A stretch of 64,000 bases of DNA from Paucimonas lemoignei (GTDB lineage Bacteria > Pseudomonadota > Gammaproteobacteria > Pseudomonadales > Pseudomonadaceae): assembly GCA_900475325.1 (NCBI GenBank), contig LS483371.1, positions 3,100,001 to 3,164,000 of the forward strand, given 5' to 3'. Below, one piece after another: positions 52,521 through 61,839 of this stretch. The stretch's first letter is position 1; each line of letters starts with the position of its first letter. A model generated the notes under the pieces. The model was not told the DNA's origin and made no database searches. It worked only from the letters and a program-made list of their open reading frames with translations. The position numbers and the translations under genes were made by a program.

Positions 52521-53128
52521 CCCTGCGCCTGACCTTCGCGGTACTGGCTGCGACCCTGGCGCTGAGCGCCTGCTCTTCGACGCCGACGCATTACTACACC
52601 CTGATCGCGCCGATGGCGGCCAATGCTCCGGTGACATCGACGTCCAGCCCTGTGCAGTTCGAAATGCTGCCGGTGTTGATGCCGGTGCAGGTAGACCAGC
52701 CGCCGCTGGTGGTGCGCCAGGGCAATGGCAGCCTGGCGATTCTGGACGCCGAGCGCTGGGGCTCGCCGCTGGGTGATGAATTCCACGACGCATTGACAGG
52801 GCAGCTGGAGCGTCGTTTCGGCAGCCGCGACATGGCTGGCCTGCCAAAAGACGCTGAGCAGCCGGTGTTGTCGGTACGCACCGACGTGCGCCGCTTTGAG
52901 TCGGCCGCCGACAGCTATGCATTGATCGATGTGGTCTGGACCCTGGGCCTGCGCAGCACCGGCGCCAAACGCCAGAGCCTTACCTGCAGCAGCGTCATCC
53001 GTGAACAGGCCGGTGCTGGCATGGAAAACCTGGTGCTGGCTCACCAGCGCGCCGTATCGAAACTGGCCGACAACATCGCCAAAACCGCCGGTGCGTGGGT
53101 GAAACAGACGTCGACTCGTTGCCAATGA
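52517..53128 (+). CDS. pqiC: PqiC-type outer-membrane lipoprotein (DUF330)
   Basis: 203 residues with a lipoprotein signal (LAATLALSACSSTPTHYYTL; lipobox LSAC) and the ABC-type transport auxiliary/DUF330 fold (RQGNGSLAILDAERWGSPLG, PVLSVRTDVRRFESAADSYA). PqiC anchors the PqiB tube at the outer membrane. Its start overlaps the pqiB stop by four bases. Confidence 0.93.
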   Translation: MTLRLTFAVLAATLALSACSSTPTHYYTLIAPMAANAPVTSTSSPVQFEMLPVLMPVQVDQPPLVVRQGNGSLAILDAERWGSPLGDEFHDALTGQLERRFGSRDMAGLPKDAEQPVLSVRTDVRRFESAADSYALIDVVWTLGLRSTGAKRQSLTCSSVIREQAGAGMENLVLAHQRAVSKLADNIAKTAGAWVKQTSTRCQ

Positions 53129-53180
53129 TTCTTGGTTGCCACCGTTTCGAGGAATAGACCTTAAGCGCTGGCACTTCCCC

Positions 53181-53270
53181 CTAGGAGCGAATTCATTCGC
53201 GAAGGCAGTGTTCTGGCCTACGAAAATGCGTTGAATTCACTGGCCCTTTCGCGAATGAATTCGCTCCCAC
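53181..53270. repeat. REPIN (GTGGGAGCGAATTCATTCGCGAAG class)
   Basis: Left arm CTAGGAGCGAATTCATTCGC and right arm GCGAATGAATTCGCTCCCAC in inverted orientation, with a 36-nt spacer. Arms are near-perfect; the first bases of the left arm differ (CTAGGAG for GTGGGAG). Confidence 0.87.
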
Positions 53271-53430
53271 TGGGTTACGTTGGAATGACAACGGGTTTTG
53301 GCCCCGTGGATTTTTATCGCCAAATCATCTACCCACTCGCCCCGCCCCTGTTGCAACCCGCCTGCGCAAAGCGGCTAATTCAATGATCCCACTTGCCCAA
53401 CCTGCTACCACAAGACAGGAGTGTGCAGTC

Positions 53431-54243
53431 ATGAATGAAGCCCCTGATTTACTCGCCATCAAATCCCGTCAGAAAACCGCCTGGGCCAGCGGCGATTACG
53501 CGGTGGTCGGCACCACTTTGCAACTGGTGGGCGAACTGCTCGCCGAAGCCTGTGACCTGCGTTACGACGAACAGGTGTTGGACGTCGCCGCTGGTAACGG
53601 CAACGCCACCCTCGCAGCGGCCCGACGGGGTTGTTGCGTGACTTCAACCGATTACGTATGCGGGTTGCTGGAACGCGGTCGCGAGCGCGCGCGGGCCGAG
53701 CACTTCGATGTCAGCTTTCAGGAGGCCGATGCCGAAGCCCTGCCTTTTCAAGAGGCCAGTTTTGACGCTGTGCTGTCGACCTTTGGCGTGATGTTCACCC
53801 CTGACCAGCCACGTGCCGCGCGGGAAATGGCCCGGGTCTGTCGCCCAGGCGGGCGGATTGGCCTGGCTAACTGGACACCCGAAGGTTTTGTCGGACAGAT
53901 GTTCAAAACCCTCGGCAAGCACCTGCCACCGCCTGCAGGGCTCAACCCGCCTTCGCTGTGGGGCACTGAAGTGCATCTGCACACGCTGTTTGCGGACACG
54001 GCTGCAGACATACAGGTCACCCGCCGGCATTTCAGTTTTCGCTACCGCTCGGCGGAGCATTTCATTGAAGTGTTCAGCGCCTGGTACGGACCGATGCACA
54101 AGGCGTTCGAGGCGCTGCCCGCTGAGGGGGCTGTAGCGCTGCACCGGGATTTGAGCGAGTTGCTCAACCGCTTGAATCGCGGGGGTGATACTTCGCTTGT
54201 GGTGCCCAGTGAGTATCTGGAGGTGGTGATCAGGCGCAAATAG
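53431..54243 (+). CDS. Class I SAM-dependent methyltransferase
   Basis: 270 residues with the Rossmann motif I VLDVAAGNGNATLAAARRG, then ADAEALPFQEASFDAVLSTF and a C-terminal substrate region. The pattern is of the Methyltransf_11/UbiE-like group; the target is unknown. Start ATG 53431 with AGGAG 9 nt upstream; the frame runs 48 nt further upstream without support. Confidence 0.85.
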   Translation: MNEAPDLLAIKSRQKTAWASGDYAVVGTTLQLVGELLAEACDLRYDEQVLDVAAGNGNATLAAARRGCCVTSTDYVCGLLERGRERARAEHFDVSFQEADAEALPFQEASFDAVLSTFGVMFTPDQPRAAREMARVCRPGGRIGLANWTPEGFVGQMFKTLGKHLPPPAGLNPPSLWGTEVHLHTLFADTAADIQVTRRHFSFRYRSAEHFIEVFSAWYGPMHKAFEALPAEGAVALHRDLSELLNRLNRGGDTSLVVPSEYLEVVIRRK

Positions 54244-54263
54244 TCACTTGGAATGCGACTTTT

Positions 54264-54290
54264 TGTGGGAGCGGTGCTTGCACGCGATGG
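54264..54290. repeat. Single REP, degenerate
   Basis: TTGTGGGAGCGGTGCTTGCA followed by CGCGATGGGGAGG, one arm of the GTGGGAGC REP type. No inverted partner nearby, so it is a solitary REP. Confidence 0.6.
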
Positions 54291-54719
54291 GGAGGACGTC
54301 GATATCAGGTCAATCGCGTTCAGCCCAGATATCTACTTATCTTTTGTGTATATATCCATTTCTGCGGTAACGGCCGCTTAGGGTTGCGCTTTTACAGCGC
54401 CTCACTTTTGAACAGCCGGAATGCCGGCCCAGTCAAAAGTAAGCAAAACGCTCTTGCCCCACCACTCGGTCCCTCGCTGGTGCTCGGCATACCCGTAATA
54501 CGACATTGAGGCGTGGCGCCGCCGCCAACGGCCATCCATGGCCTAGGGCGGCTAAACCGGCATCCCTGCCGGTTTACCCCACACCTCAATATCGGCTTCC
54601 GGCCAGCGTGGTTTAACGGGGCGCCAGGATCAAAATCAAAAGCAGATCAAGATCAAGATCAAGAGCAGATCAAGATCCAGATCAAACGCGGGGATAGACG
54701 GCGTGGCTCGGATCGAAGT

Positions 54720-54781
54720 GTAGGAGCTGCCGAAGGCTGCGAAGGCGGCTATCGATTCGCAGCCTTCGGCAGCTCCTACAG
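54720..54781. repeat. REP-type palindrome (GTAGGAGCTGCCGAAGGCTGCGA class)
   Basis: GTAGGAGCTGCCGAAGGCTG and its exact inverse CAGCCTTCGGCAGCTCCTAC flank a short loop: a near-perfect hairpin of about 26 bp, inside copy C. Confidence 0.88.
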
Positions 54782-54803
54782 AGATCTCTGCACGCCGTCG
54801 GTT

Positions 54804-54830
54804 CTGTGGGAGCGAATTCATTCGCGAAGG
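54804..54830. repeat. Single REP (GTGGGAGCGAATTCATTCGCGAAG class)
   Basis: CTGTGGGAGCGAATTCATTC followed by GCGAAGG, identical to one REPIN arm, without an inverted partner nearby. Confidence 0.85.
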
Positions 54831-55220
54831 CAATGATGGAAACAATCAAGGTAGGACGGCAGGCGCACAAAAAAGCAGGTCGGCTATCAGGCCGCCTCGC
54901 GCGCTTTTGATCCTGGGCGCCCCGTTAAACCACGCTGGCCGAACGCAGGCCTTGAACCGTGGGTAACCCGGCAGGACGCCGGGTTAGCCGCACTGGGCCA
55001 GGGATGGCCCTTTGCGGCGGCCCACGGTTCAAGGTCTGCGGGCGGGTACACCGAGCCTAGGCGAGGTGCCGAGTGGTGGGGCAAGAGCGTTTTGCTTACT
55101 TTTGCGCTTTCAAAAGTGAGGCGCCGTAAGGGCGCAACCCTAGGTAGCCGTTACCGCAACAATGGATATGTACTCAAAAAGAGATGTGTAGCCCCCCATG
55201 CTTATGGCGCGCAAGAGCAA

Positions 55221-56477
55221 TCACCCCGCCACACTCACCATCGCCCGGAGCAGCACCGCACACCCCGCCCCCAGATCCTCAGGCGTAGCATTTTCAATTT
55301 CGTTATGGCTGATCCCACCTTCGCATGGCACGAAGATCATCCCGGCCGGACCCAGCTCAGCGATGAAGATCGCATCGTGGCCAGCGCCGCTGACGATGTC
55401 CATATGGCTCAGCCCCAGTTGCGCTGCACCTTCACGCACGGCGTCTACACACTGACTGGCGAAATCCAGCGGCGGAAAATCCGCAGTCGGCGTGAGTTCA
55501 TAGCTCAAGCCATGCTGAGCACAGGTCTGTGACAGGGTCTGGAGCAAGTCGTCCACCATCGCCTGCAACGTGTCGGCATGCAGATGGCGGAAGTCGATGG
55601 TCATCTTCACCTCGCCGGGGATGACGTTGCGTGAGCCGGGATAAATATTCAGGCACCCCACCGTGCCGCAGGCATGGGGCTGGCTTTGCAGAGCGATGCG
55701 ATTGACCGCGCTGACCACCTGCGCGGCGCCCACCAGCGCATCTTTGCGCAGGTGCATAGGCGTTGGCCCGGCGTGGGCTTCAACACCGGTCAAGGTCAGG
55801 TCGAACCACTTCTGTCCCAGGCAGCCCATCACCACGCCAATGGTCTTCGCCTGGTCTTCGAGAATCGGGCCTTGTTCGATATGCGCCTCGAAATACGCCC
55901 CCACCGGATGCCCCAACACGGCACGACTGCCCGCATAGCCGATGCGTTGCAGTTCCTCGCCGACCACCAGGCCCTGCTCATCCTGCTTGGCCAGGGTTTC
56001 GGCCAGGTCCAGCTTCCCGGCAAATACCCCTGAGCCCATCATGCACGGCGGGAAGCGCGAACCCTCTTCGTTGGTCCAGACCACCACTTCTACCGGCGCC
56101 TCGGTTTCCAGGCCCAGATCGTTCAAGGTACGAATCACTTCCAGCCCGGCCATAACCCCAAAACAGCCATCAAACTTGCCGCCGGTGGGTTGGGTGTCGA
56201 TATGGCTGCCGGTCATCACCGGCGCCCGCGCCGGGTCACGGCCAGGACGGCGGGCGAAGATATTGCCGATGGCGTCGACGCTGACTGTGCAGCCCGCCTC
56301 TTCGCACCACTTCACGAACAGGTCACGGGCCTGGCGATCCAGATCCGTCAGCGCAAGCCGGCACACTCCGCCTTTGACCGTGGCGCCTAGCTGGGCGAGG
56401 TCCATCAGGGATTGCCAGAGGCGTTGGCTGTTGATCAGGAGGGCGTTGGAATCAAAAACGGTGGAAGCAGTGTTCAT
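55221..56477 (-). CDS. Zn-dependent amidohydrolase of the N-carbamoyl-amino-acid hydrolase/allantoate amidohydrolase (M20) family
   Basis: 418 residues. Metal ligands in M20 order: TGSHIDTQPTGGKFDGCFG (His, Asp), WTNEEGSRF (Glu), YFEAHIEQGP (His) and EGGISHNEIE (His). Family members hydrolyse N-carbamoyl amino acids, beta-ureidopropionate or allantoate. Start ATG 56477 with GGAG 6 nt upstream. It is the last gene after an ABC importer and an amidase, separated by a REP. Likely it finishes breakdown of an imported amide or carbamoyl compound. Confidence 0.9.
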   Translation of the reverse strand: MNTASTVFDSNALLINSQRLWQSLMDLAQLGATVKGGVCRLALTDLDRQARDLFVKWCEEAGCTVSVDAIGNIFARRPGRDPARAPVMTGSHIDTQPTGGKFDGCFGVMAGLEVIRTLNDLGLETEAPVEVVVWTNEEGSRFPPCMMGSGVFAGKLDLAETLAKQDEQGLVVGEELQRIGYAGSRAVLGHPVGAYFEAHIEQGPILEDQAKTIGVVMGCLGQKWFDLTLTGVEAHAGPTPMHLRKDALVGAAQVVSAVNRIALQSQPHACGTVGCLNIYPGSRNVIPGEVKMTIDFRHLHADTLQAMVDDLLQTLSQTCAQHGLSYELTPTADFPPLDFASQCVDAVREGAAQLGLSHMDIVSGAGHDAIFIAELGPAGMIFVPCEGGISHNEIENATPEDLGAGCAVLLRAMVSVAG

Positions 56478-56499
56478 GGTCATCTCCAATCTGATTTTC

Positions 56500-56586
56500 T
56501 GTAGGAGCTGCCGAGGCGCGATGGCTGCGAAGGCGGTGTGTCAGACAAATCGCTTTCGCAGCCTTCGTTCCTCGGCAGCTCCTACA
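56500..56586. repeat. REP-type inverted repeat between amidase and amidohydrolase genes
   Basis: TGTAGGAGCTGCCGAGGCGC and its inverse ending CTCGGCAGCTCCTACA, with a further inner pair (GGCTGCGAAGGCGG, CGCTTTCGCAGCC). Lies in the 123-nt gap of the operon. Confidence 0.85.
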
Positions 56587-56600
56587 CGTCCGTGCTCACA

Positions 56601-57779
56601 TCAAGATTTGTACCCGGCAATCCGCACCGCTAGCTTCACCAGGCTCAAATCACTGCCCACCGGCCCCATCAGGGAAATACCCAGCGGCACGCCGTCTTTC
56701 TTGATCAGCGGCATGCTCAGCTGTGGCGTGCGGCACATTACTGAAATGGCCAGCAGGTGATGGGAGATGCGACGGGTTTCTTCGATTTCTTCGTCCAGCG
56801 CGCTGAGCAATGGCGCGATGTCGGGCACGGTGGGCATCACCAGAACCTTGTTGCCCAACAGTTCCTTCCAGCGGGCGGCGAACTGCTCGCGCAAAGTGCA
56901 GGCGGCGTTGTACTGCTCGTCGGTGACGGCCTTGCTCCAGGCGAAACGGGCAGCGACATCCGGGCCCAGGGCCAGGCCGTTGCGTTCGATGAACTCGCCT
57001 TGCGCCTGCCATGCCTCGCGCCCCTGGATGTAACGGAACGCCCAATAGGCATCAGCCAGGGACGGCAGCTCGCCGACCAGTTTTTCCAGCGGGCCGCAGC
57101 AGGCGCTGATTTGAGCCAGCGCCGGAGCCAGTGCATCCAGGGAGGCAGCGGGCAACAGGGCGAACAGTTCGTCGCTGATCAGCAGTTGCGGGGTTTCCGG
57201 CAGAGGAGCCGGGTCTTCGCCCAACAGGCACTCGCCCACCAGACCAAACACCTTGGCGTCCCGCGCGAAGTAACCGGCGGTGTCCATGCTTTCACACAGC
57301 GCCTGGGTGTTCTCCAGCGAGACCCTGCCATGGCTCGGCCGCAAGCCGAACAGCCCGCAATAACTCGCCGGGGTGCGCACCGAGCCGCCGGTGTCGCTGC
57401 CCATGGCGAAATCGCACAGGTCGTTGGAGACCGCCGAGGCCGAGCCGGACGACGAACCGCCGGGAATCCGATCATGGGCGGCGCCATTGCGGGGTGTGCC
57501 GTAATGGGCATTCTTGCCGCTCATGGAGTAGGCCATTTCATTGGTGTGCGCCTTGCCCACCAGTTCGGCACCGGCGTCCAGTAAACGCTGGATGGTCGGT
57601 GCCGTGCGGGTCTTGATCCCGGACATGGCCAACACGTGGGGATTGCCGCCGCCCGTGGGGTAGCCCGCCACGTCAAACAAATCCTTGGCGGCAAAGGTGT
57701 AACCGGCCAATGGACCGGTGGCTGCATGCGGCACATCCACAGGGGGGTAAGGCATGAAGGCAAAAGCAGAATCGGTCAT
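56601..57779 (-). CDS. Amidase signature (AS) family hydrolase
   Basis: 392 residues with the Ser-cisSer-Lys triad: catalytic Lys in GYTFAAKDLFDVAG, cis-Ser and nucleophile region PGGSSSGSASAVS, DFAMGSDTGGSVRTPASYCG. Cleaves an amide bond; the substrate is unknown. Its ATG 57779 overlaps the stop of the upstream ATPase (ATGA), showing coupling to the importer. Probably releases ammonia or an acyl group from the imported molecule. Confidence 0.92.
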   Translation of the reverse strand: MTDSAFAFMPYPPVDVPHAATGPLAGYTFAAKDLFDVAGYPTGGGNPHVLAMSGIKTRTAPTIQRLLDAGAELVGKAHTNEMAYSMSGKNAHYGTPRNGAAHDRIPGGSSSGSASAVSNDLCDFAMGSDTGGSVRTPASYCGLFGLRPSHGRVSLENTQALCESMDTAGYFARDAKVFGLVGECLLGEDPAPLPETPQLLISDELFALLPAASLDALAPALAQISACCGPLEKLVGELPSLADAYWAFRYIQGREAWQAQGEFIERNGLALGPDVAARFAWSKAVTDEQYNAACTLREQFAARWKELLGNKVLVMPTVPDIAPLLSALDEEIEETRRISHHLLAISVMCRTPQLSMPLIKKDGVPLGISLMGPVGSDLSLVKLAVRIAGYKS

Positions 57780-58783
57780 GACAAAGACTCGCGAAAGGAA
57801 TGAACGGTGGCCATATTCCAGTGATGGCAACTCACGGAATGCCCGGCACGAATGTCTTCGATTGGCGGCACTTCACTGCGGCACACATCGCTGGCCCGTG
57901 GACAGCGAGGAGCAAAAGCACACCCGGCGGGAAGATTGGCCAGATCCGGCGGCGCTCCCGGAATGCTGGTCAGGCGCTCGCCCTTGCGCAGGCCGTCCTT
58001 GGGCCGCGTGCCGAGCAGGACGCGGGTATAAGGGTGCTGCGGGTTATCCAGTAACTCGGCCAGAGGCGCCTGCTCGACAATGCGACCGCCATACATCACC
58101 GCCACTCGATCGGCGACTTCTACCGCCGCGCCGATGTCATGGGTGACGAAGATAATCGACAACCCGAGGGCCTGTTGCAGCTCGCGCAACAAAATCAGAA
58201 TCTGGATCTGTACCGTGGCATCCAGCGCGGTGGTCGGCTCATCGGCCAGCAGAATTTGCGGCTGGCAGGCCAGCGCCAGGGCAATCATCGCCCGTTGTCG
58301 CATGCCGCCGGACATTTCATGGGGGTACGCGTCCAGCCGTTGTTCCGGGCTGGGGATGCGCACGCTACGCAGGGCTTCAAGCGCCGCCGAACGCGCTTCG
58401 GCCTTGGACATCGGGCGGTGGCGACGCAATGCTTCGACGATCTGCTGACCGATCGTGTACACCGGGTCCAACGCCAGCAAAGGCTCCTGAAAGATCATTG
58501 CCGCCACGGGGCCACGCAAGGCCTGCAACTGGCTGCGGGACATCTTCATCAGGTCCTGCCCGGCAATGTCGATCTGCCCTTCAATGGTGGTCGAGCGCTC
58601 TGAGTGCAGGCGCATCAAGGCCCGCAGGGTCACGCTTTTGCCAGAGCCGGATTCGCCGATCAGCGCCAGGACTTCACCCCGCGCTACTTGCAGGCTGACG
58701 CCATTGACCGCCGACAGGGTTTGCCTGCCGCGCTTGAAACGCACCTTGAGGTCCCGCACCGCGACCATGGGTTGTTCGCTCAT
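57776..58783 (-). CDS. ABC transporter ATPase, DppD/OppD class
   Basis: 335 residues: Walker [11 protein letters not shown]-loop IFQEPLLALDP, signature MSGGMRQRAMIALALA, Walker [14 protein letters not shown]-loop THDIGAAVEV, then the oligopeptide-family C-terminal zone with Cys residues (GCAFAPRCPRASDVCRSEVP). Works with the ATPase gene just upstream, whose stop overlaps it by four bases. Confidence 0.95.
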   Translation of the reverse strand: MSEQPMVAVRDLKVRFKRGRQTLSAVNGVSLQVARGEVLALIGESGSGKSVTLRALMRLHSERSTTIEGQIDIAGQDLMKMSRSQLQALRGPVAAMIFQEPLLALDPVYTIGQQIVEALRRHRPMSKAEARSAALEALRSVRIPSPEQRLDAYPHEMSGGMRQRAMIALALACQPQILLADEPTTALDATVQIQILILLRELQQALGLSIIFVTHDIGAAVEVADRVAVMYGGRIVEQAPLAELLDNPQHPYTRVLLGTRPKDGLRKGERLTSIPGAPPDLANLPAGCAFAPRCPRASDVCRSEVPPIEDIRAGHSVSCHHWNMATVHSFRESLS

Positions 58784-59823
58784 GCCAATGCTCCTCCGTG
58801 AATCAGCGCTGCTGCAGGGCTTTGGCTATGCCCTGCTCCCTGCTGCACCATCAGGCACGCGGCGAAATGCCGGGCGTCGGTTTCGGTCAATTGCGGCGCG
58901 GTCTGGGCGCAGATGGGCTCCGCATGAGGGCAACGGGTATGGAAGCGACAGCCCGATGGCGGGTTGATCGGACTCGGCGGGTCACCGGACAGCGGCGACA
59001 GCAAGGTCCGGTTGGCCGGGTCCATGGATGGCATGGAGGTCAGCAGCGCCTGGGTATAAGGGTGCTGCGCGTCCGAGAACAACGCTTCTGCGGGGCCGAT
59101 TTCGACGATCTCCCCCAAGTACATGACCATGATCCGGTCCGACAGGTAGCGCACCACGTGCAAGTCATGGCTGATGAACACGTAGGTCAGGTTCAGGCTG
59201 TCCTTGAGGTCCAGCAGCAGATTCAACACCTGGGCTTCCACCGACTTATCCAGCGCCGAAACTGCTTCATCGAGGATCACCAGCCGTGGATCAACCGCCA
59301 GCGCGCGGGCGATATTCACCCGCTGGCGCTGACCGCCGGACAGCTCATGAGCATAACGCCCGGCGAAGCGAGTGGGCTCCAGGCCGACCCGGCCCAGCAA
59401 ATCTCGAGCCCGTTGCAGGGATTCACGTTGGCTAACGCCGTGCACCGACGGGCCGAAGGCCACCGATTGCTCCATGGTCAGACGCGGGTTCAAGGATGAG
59501 TAACTGTCCTGAAACACCATCTGCACCTGACGCCGGTAATCGCGCAACGGCAGTTGGTGGCCGCCGACGGTCATGGCGTCGAACACCAGCTCGCCGCTGT
59601 CATGTTCGATCAACTGCATCAGCAGCCGCGCCGTGGTGGATTTACCGCAGCCAGACTCGCCCACCACGCCCAGGGTCTCGCCTTTCTGGACCACGAAGTC
59701 GATACCGTCCACGGCACGGACCACGGCGCGTTTGCCCAATGCACCTTTGACCGGGAAGTGTTTGACCAGTTTTTCCACTGTCAGCAGTGGCTGCGCTGGA
59801 CCGCCAATATCGCGCTGGGTCAT
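58780..59823 (-). CDS. ABC transporter ATPase, DppF/OppF class
   Basis: 347 residues: Walker [25 protein letters not shown], signature [17 protein letters not shown], Walker [16 protein letters not shown] (EAVSALD rather than EPTSALD), H-loop SHDLHVVRY, and Cys-rich end ([20 protein letters not shown]). ATG 59823 follows the permease stop by 2 nt with AGGAG upstream. Confidence 0.95.
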   Translation of the reverse strand: MTQRDIGGPAQPLLTVEKLVKHFPVKGALGKRAVVRAVDGIDFVVQKGETLGVVGESGCGKSTTARLLMQLIEHDSGELVFDAMTVGGHQLPLRDYRRQVQMVFQDSYSSLNPRLTMEQSVAFGPSVHGVSQRESLQRARDLLGRVGLEPTRFAGRYAHELSGGQRQRVNIARALAVDPRLVILDEAVSALDKSVEAQVLNLLLDLKDSLNLTYVFISHDLHVVRYLSDRIMVMYLGEIVEIGPAEALFSDAQHPYTQALLTSMPSMDPANRTLLSPLSGDPPSPINPPSGCRFHTRCPHAEPICAQTAPQLTETDARHFAACLMVQQGAGHSQSPAAALIHGGALA

Positions 59824-59825
59824 CG

Positions 59826-60719
59826 TCAGCTCCTGATTGCCATGGCTGCCCGCAAGCGGTCAGCGAGGACATTGAAAGAGATTGAAGTGATGAAAATCAT
59901 CGCGCCGGGCAGTGCCGACACCAGGGGCTGGGTGTAGATCGCGGTGCGCAGGGTATTGAGCATCAGGCCCCACTCCGGCTCTGGCGGCGTGACGCCCAGG
60001 CCCAGGAACGACAGGCCCGAGGCAAGAATCATCGACACCGAAATCAAACCCGTGGTGAAGACGAAGATCGGCCCCAGCACGTTGCCCAGCACCTGAGTGC
60101 GAATGATGGTGAATGATCCCGCGCCAGACGCCCGCGCCGCTTCGATGTAGTCCCGGTTGCGCACCTGAGTGGTGACGCTCTCGGCGATCCGCGCCACCTG
60201 CGGCACGAACACCAGGGTCAGGGACAGCAAGGCGTTGTTGACCCCGGCACCCAAGGCACCGGAAAACGCGATGGCCAGCAGCACCGAGGGGAATGCATAG
60301 AACACGTCCACAGTGCGCATGATCAGGCTGTTCAGCCAGCCGCCGAAGTAACCGGCGATCACCCCGATGGCGCCGCCAATGAAGAAGGCGAAGATCACCG
60401 GCGTGATGCCCATGAACAACGACAGGCGTGCCCCGAGCATCAAGCGTGAGAGCAAATCCCGGCCCAACTCGTCGGTGCCCAGCGGGAAGCCTTCGGTGCC
60501 GATGGGCTTCAGGCGCTTGAACATGGAGGTGGTGAAGGCATCCCCCGGCACCAGCCAGGGCCCGAACACCGCCAGCACCAACAACACAAAAATCACGGCG
60601 GCGACGGCCAGTGCCACCGGGTCGCGACGAGCCCGGCCAAACACTTCACTCCAGTAGCCCGGTGAGCTTTCAATGGGCGCGATGACCGGCGCGGCCGGTC
60701 GCAATATCGACAGGTTCAT
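59826..60719 (-). CDS. ABC transporter permease, DppC/OppC class
   Basis: 297 residues with six membrane helices, a long first cytoplasmic tail, [20 protein letters not shown] and EAA-like [21 protein letters not shown]. Two bases separate it from the next ATPase gene and two from the preceding permease. Confidence 0.95.
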   Translation of the reverse strand: MNLSILRPAAPVIAPIESSPGYWSEVFGRARRDPVALAVAAVIFVLLVLAVFGPWLVPGDAFTTSMFKRLKPIGTEGFPLGTDELGRDLLSRLMLGARLSLFMGITPVIFAFFIGGAIGVIAGYFGGWLNSLIMRTVDVFYAFPSVLLAIAFSGALGAGVNNALLSLTLVFVPQVARIAESVTTQVRNRDYIEAARASGAGSFTIIRTQVLGNVLGPIFVFTTGLISVSMILASGLSFLGLGVTPPEPEWGLMLNTLRTAIYTQPLVSALPGAMIFITSISFNVLADRLRAAMAIRS

Positions 60720-60721
60720 GC

Positions 60722-61675
60722 TCAGCCCCTTTTGATGCGTGGATCGAGCAGCGTCTGCAGGATGTCCACCAGCAGATTGAGCGCGACGAAGAACAGTGCC
60801 AGGACCCAGATCGTGCCCTGCAACAAGGGCAAGTCACGCTGGAAAATCGCCGAATTGAGCAGCAAGCCAGTGCCTGGCCAGGCGAACACCGTTTCCACCA
60901 GAATCGAGCCCCCCATCAGGTAACCGATCTGCAAGCCCATGACTGCCATGGCGGTAGGCGCGGCGTTTTTCACCACGTGACGGAACAGGCCCCACTCACC
61001 CAGGCCCTTCGCGCGCAGGCCGATGATGAATTCCTGGGACAGGGTTTCTGCGACCTGAGCGCGCACGGTACGGGCGATGATCCCGGTGGGGATCACCGAC
61101 AAAGTAATCGCCGGCAGAATCATGAATTGAAAATGCGCCCAGTCCCACGCCCATGCCGACTGGCCCATGGGCCCGCCGCCGGTGGCGGGTAACCAGCCCA
61201 GCTGTGAGGAGAAGATGATCACCATCAGCATGCCGAGCCAGTAATGGGGCACGCTGACCCCCACCGCTGAAATCGCCGAGGCCACGCGATCCAGCCAGCT
61301 GTCCTGAAAATAGCCGCCGACAAACCCGAACAGGCTGCCCAGCACAAAGCCGATCAGGGTCGCCAGCAAGGCGAGCCGCAAGGAGTAGCTGACCGCACCC
61401 ATGACTTCGCTGGCCACCGGACGACCGCTGGCAATCGAGGTGCCCAGATCGCCTTGCACCGCGTGCCAGATCCACAAGCCGAATTGCACCGGCAACGGCT
61501 TATCGAAGCCATAAGCCTTGACCAGTTGTTCACGCAATGCTTCGGACGCATCCGGTGGCATCACTGATACCAGCGGATCGCCGGGTGCCATCTGCACCAG
61601 CATGAAACACACCAGCGCCACGCCCAGCAAGATAGGCGTCGCCAGCAGAATGCGACGCAGGATATAGGAAAGCAT
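60722..61675 (-). CDS. ABC transporter permease, DppB/OppB class
   Basis: 317 residues: first helix LRRILLATPILLGVALVCFM, substrate-side QMAPGDPLVSVMPPDA, EAA-like FIIGLRAKGLGEWGLFRHVV. Preceded by a REPIN separating it from the binding-protein gene. Confidence 0.95.
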   Translation of the reverse strand: MLSYILRRILLATPILLGVALVCFMLVQMAPGDPLVSVMPPDASEALREQLVKAYGFDKPLPVQFGLWIWHAVQGDLGTSIASGRPVASEVMGAVSYSLRLALLATLIGFVLGSLFGFVGGYFQDSWLDRVASAISAVGVSVPHYWLGMLMVIIFSSQLGWLPATGGGPMGQSAWAWDWAHFQFMILPAITLSVIPTGIIARTVRAQVAETLSQEFIIGLRAKGLGEWGLFRHVVKNAAPTAMAVMGLQIGYLMGGSILVETVFAWPGTGLLLNSAIFQRDLPLLQGTIWVLALFFVALNLLVDILQTLLDPRIKRG

Positions 61676-61713
61676 AAGGTCGCCTCACGGTAGTGTTGTG
61701 CAAATGCGAGGAC

Positions 61714-61808
61714 TCTGTGGGAGCGAATTCATTCGCGAAGAGGCCGGTGAATCCAACACATGTGTAGTGTCTGAACTACTGCTTTCGCGAATGAATTCGC
61801 TCCCACAG
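61714..61808. repeat. REPIN between binding-protein and permease genes
   Basis: CTGTGGGAGCGAATTCATTC through CGCGAAG (61714-61740) and its inverse (61782-61808) flank a 41-nt spacer. Within the operon this hairpin may protect the 5' binding-protein message and reduce permease expression. Confidence 0.9.
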
Positions 61809-61839
61809 ATCATTGCACCCACGATCTGCAACAGGCTTC

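Larger units (their letters stand above)
54351..55172. repeat. Composite intergenic repeat, diverged copy C with terminal inverted repeats
   Basis: About 820 bp. The ends (left from ATATCCATTTCTGCGGTAAC, right the inverse, ATATCCATTGTTGCGGTAAC read outside-in) match for roughly 65 bp through CGGCGCCTCACTTTTGA-type sequence. Inside are two facing arms: left GGCCATCCATGGCC and GGCATCCCTGCCGG, right GGGCCAGGGATGGCCC and CCCGGCAGGACGCCGGGT. A core holds ATCAAG-type tandem units (54629-54687) and REPs. It shares CACTTTTGAACAGCCGGAAT with copy B. The arms mirror each other. Confidence 0.78.

Noticed and set aside
54351..55172. Insertion sequence
   Set aside because: Terminal inverted repeats exist but no transposase frame of any size with catalytic residues is inside.
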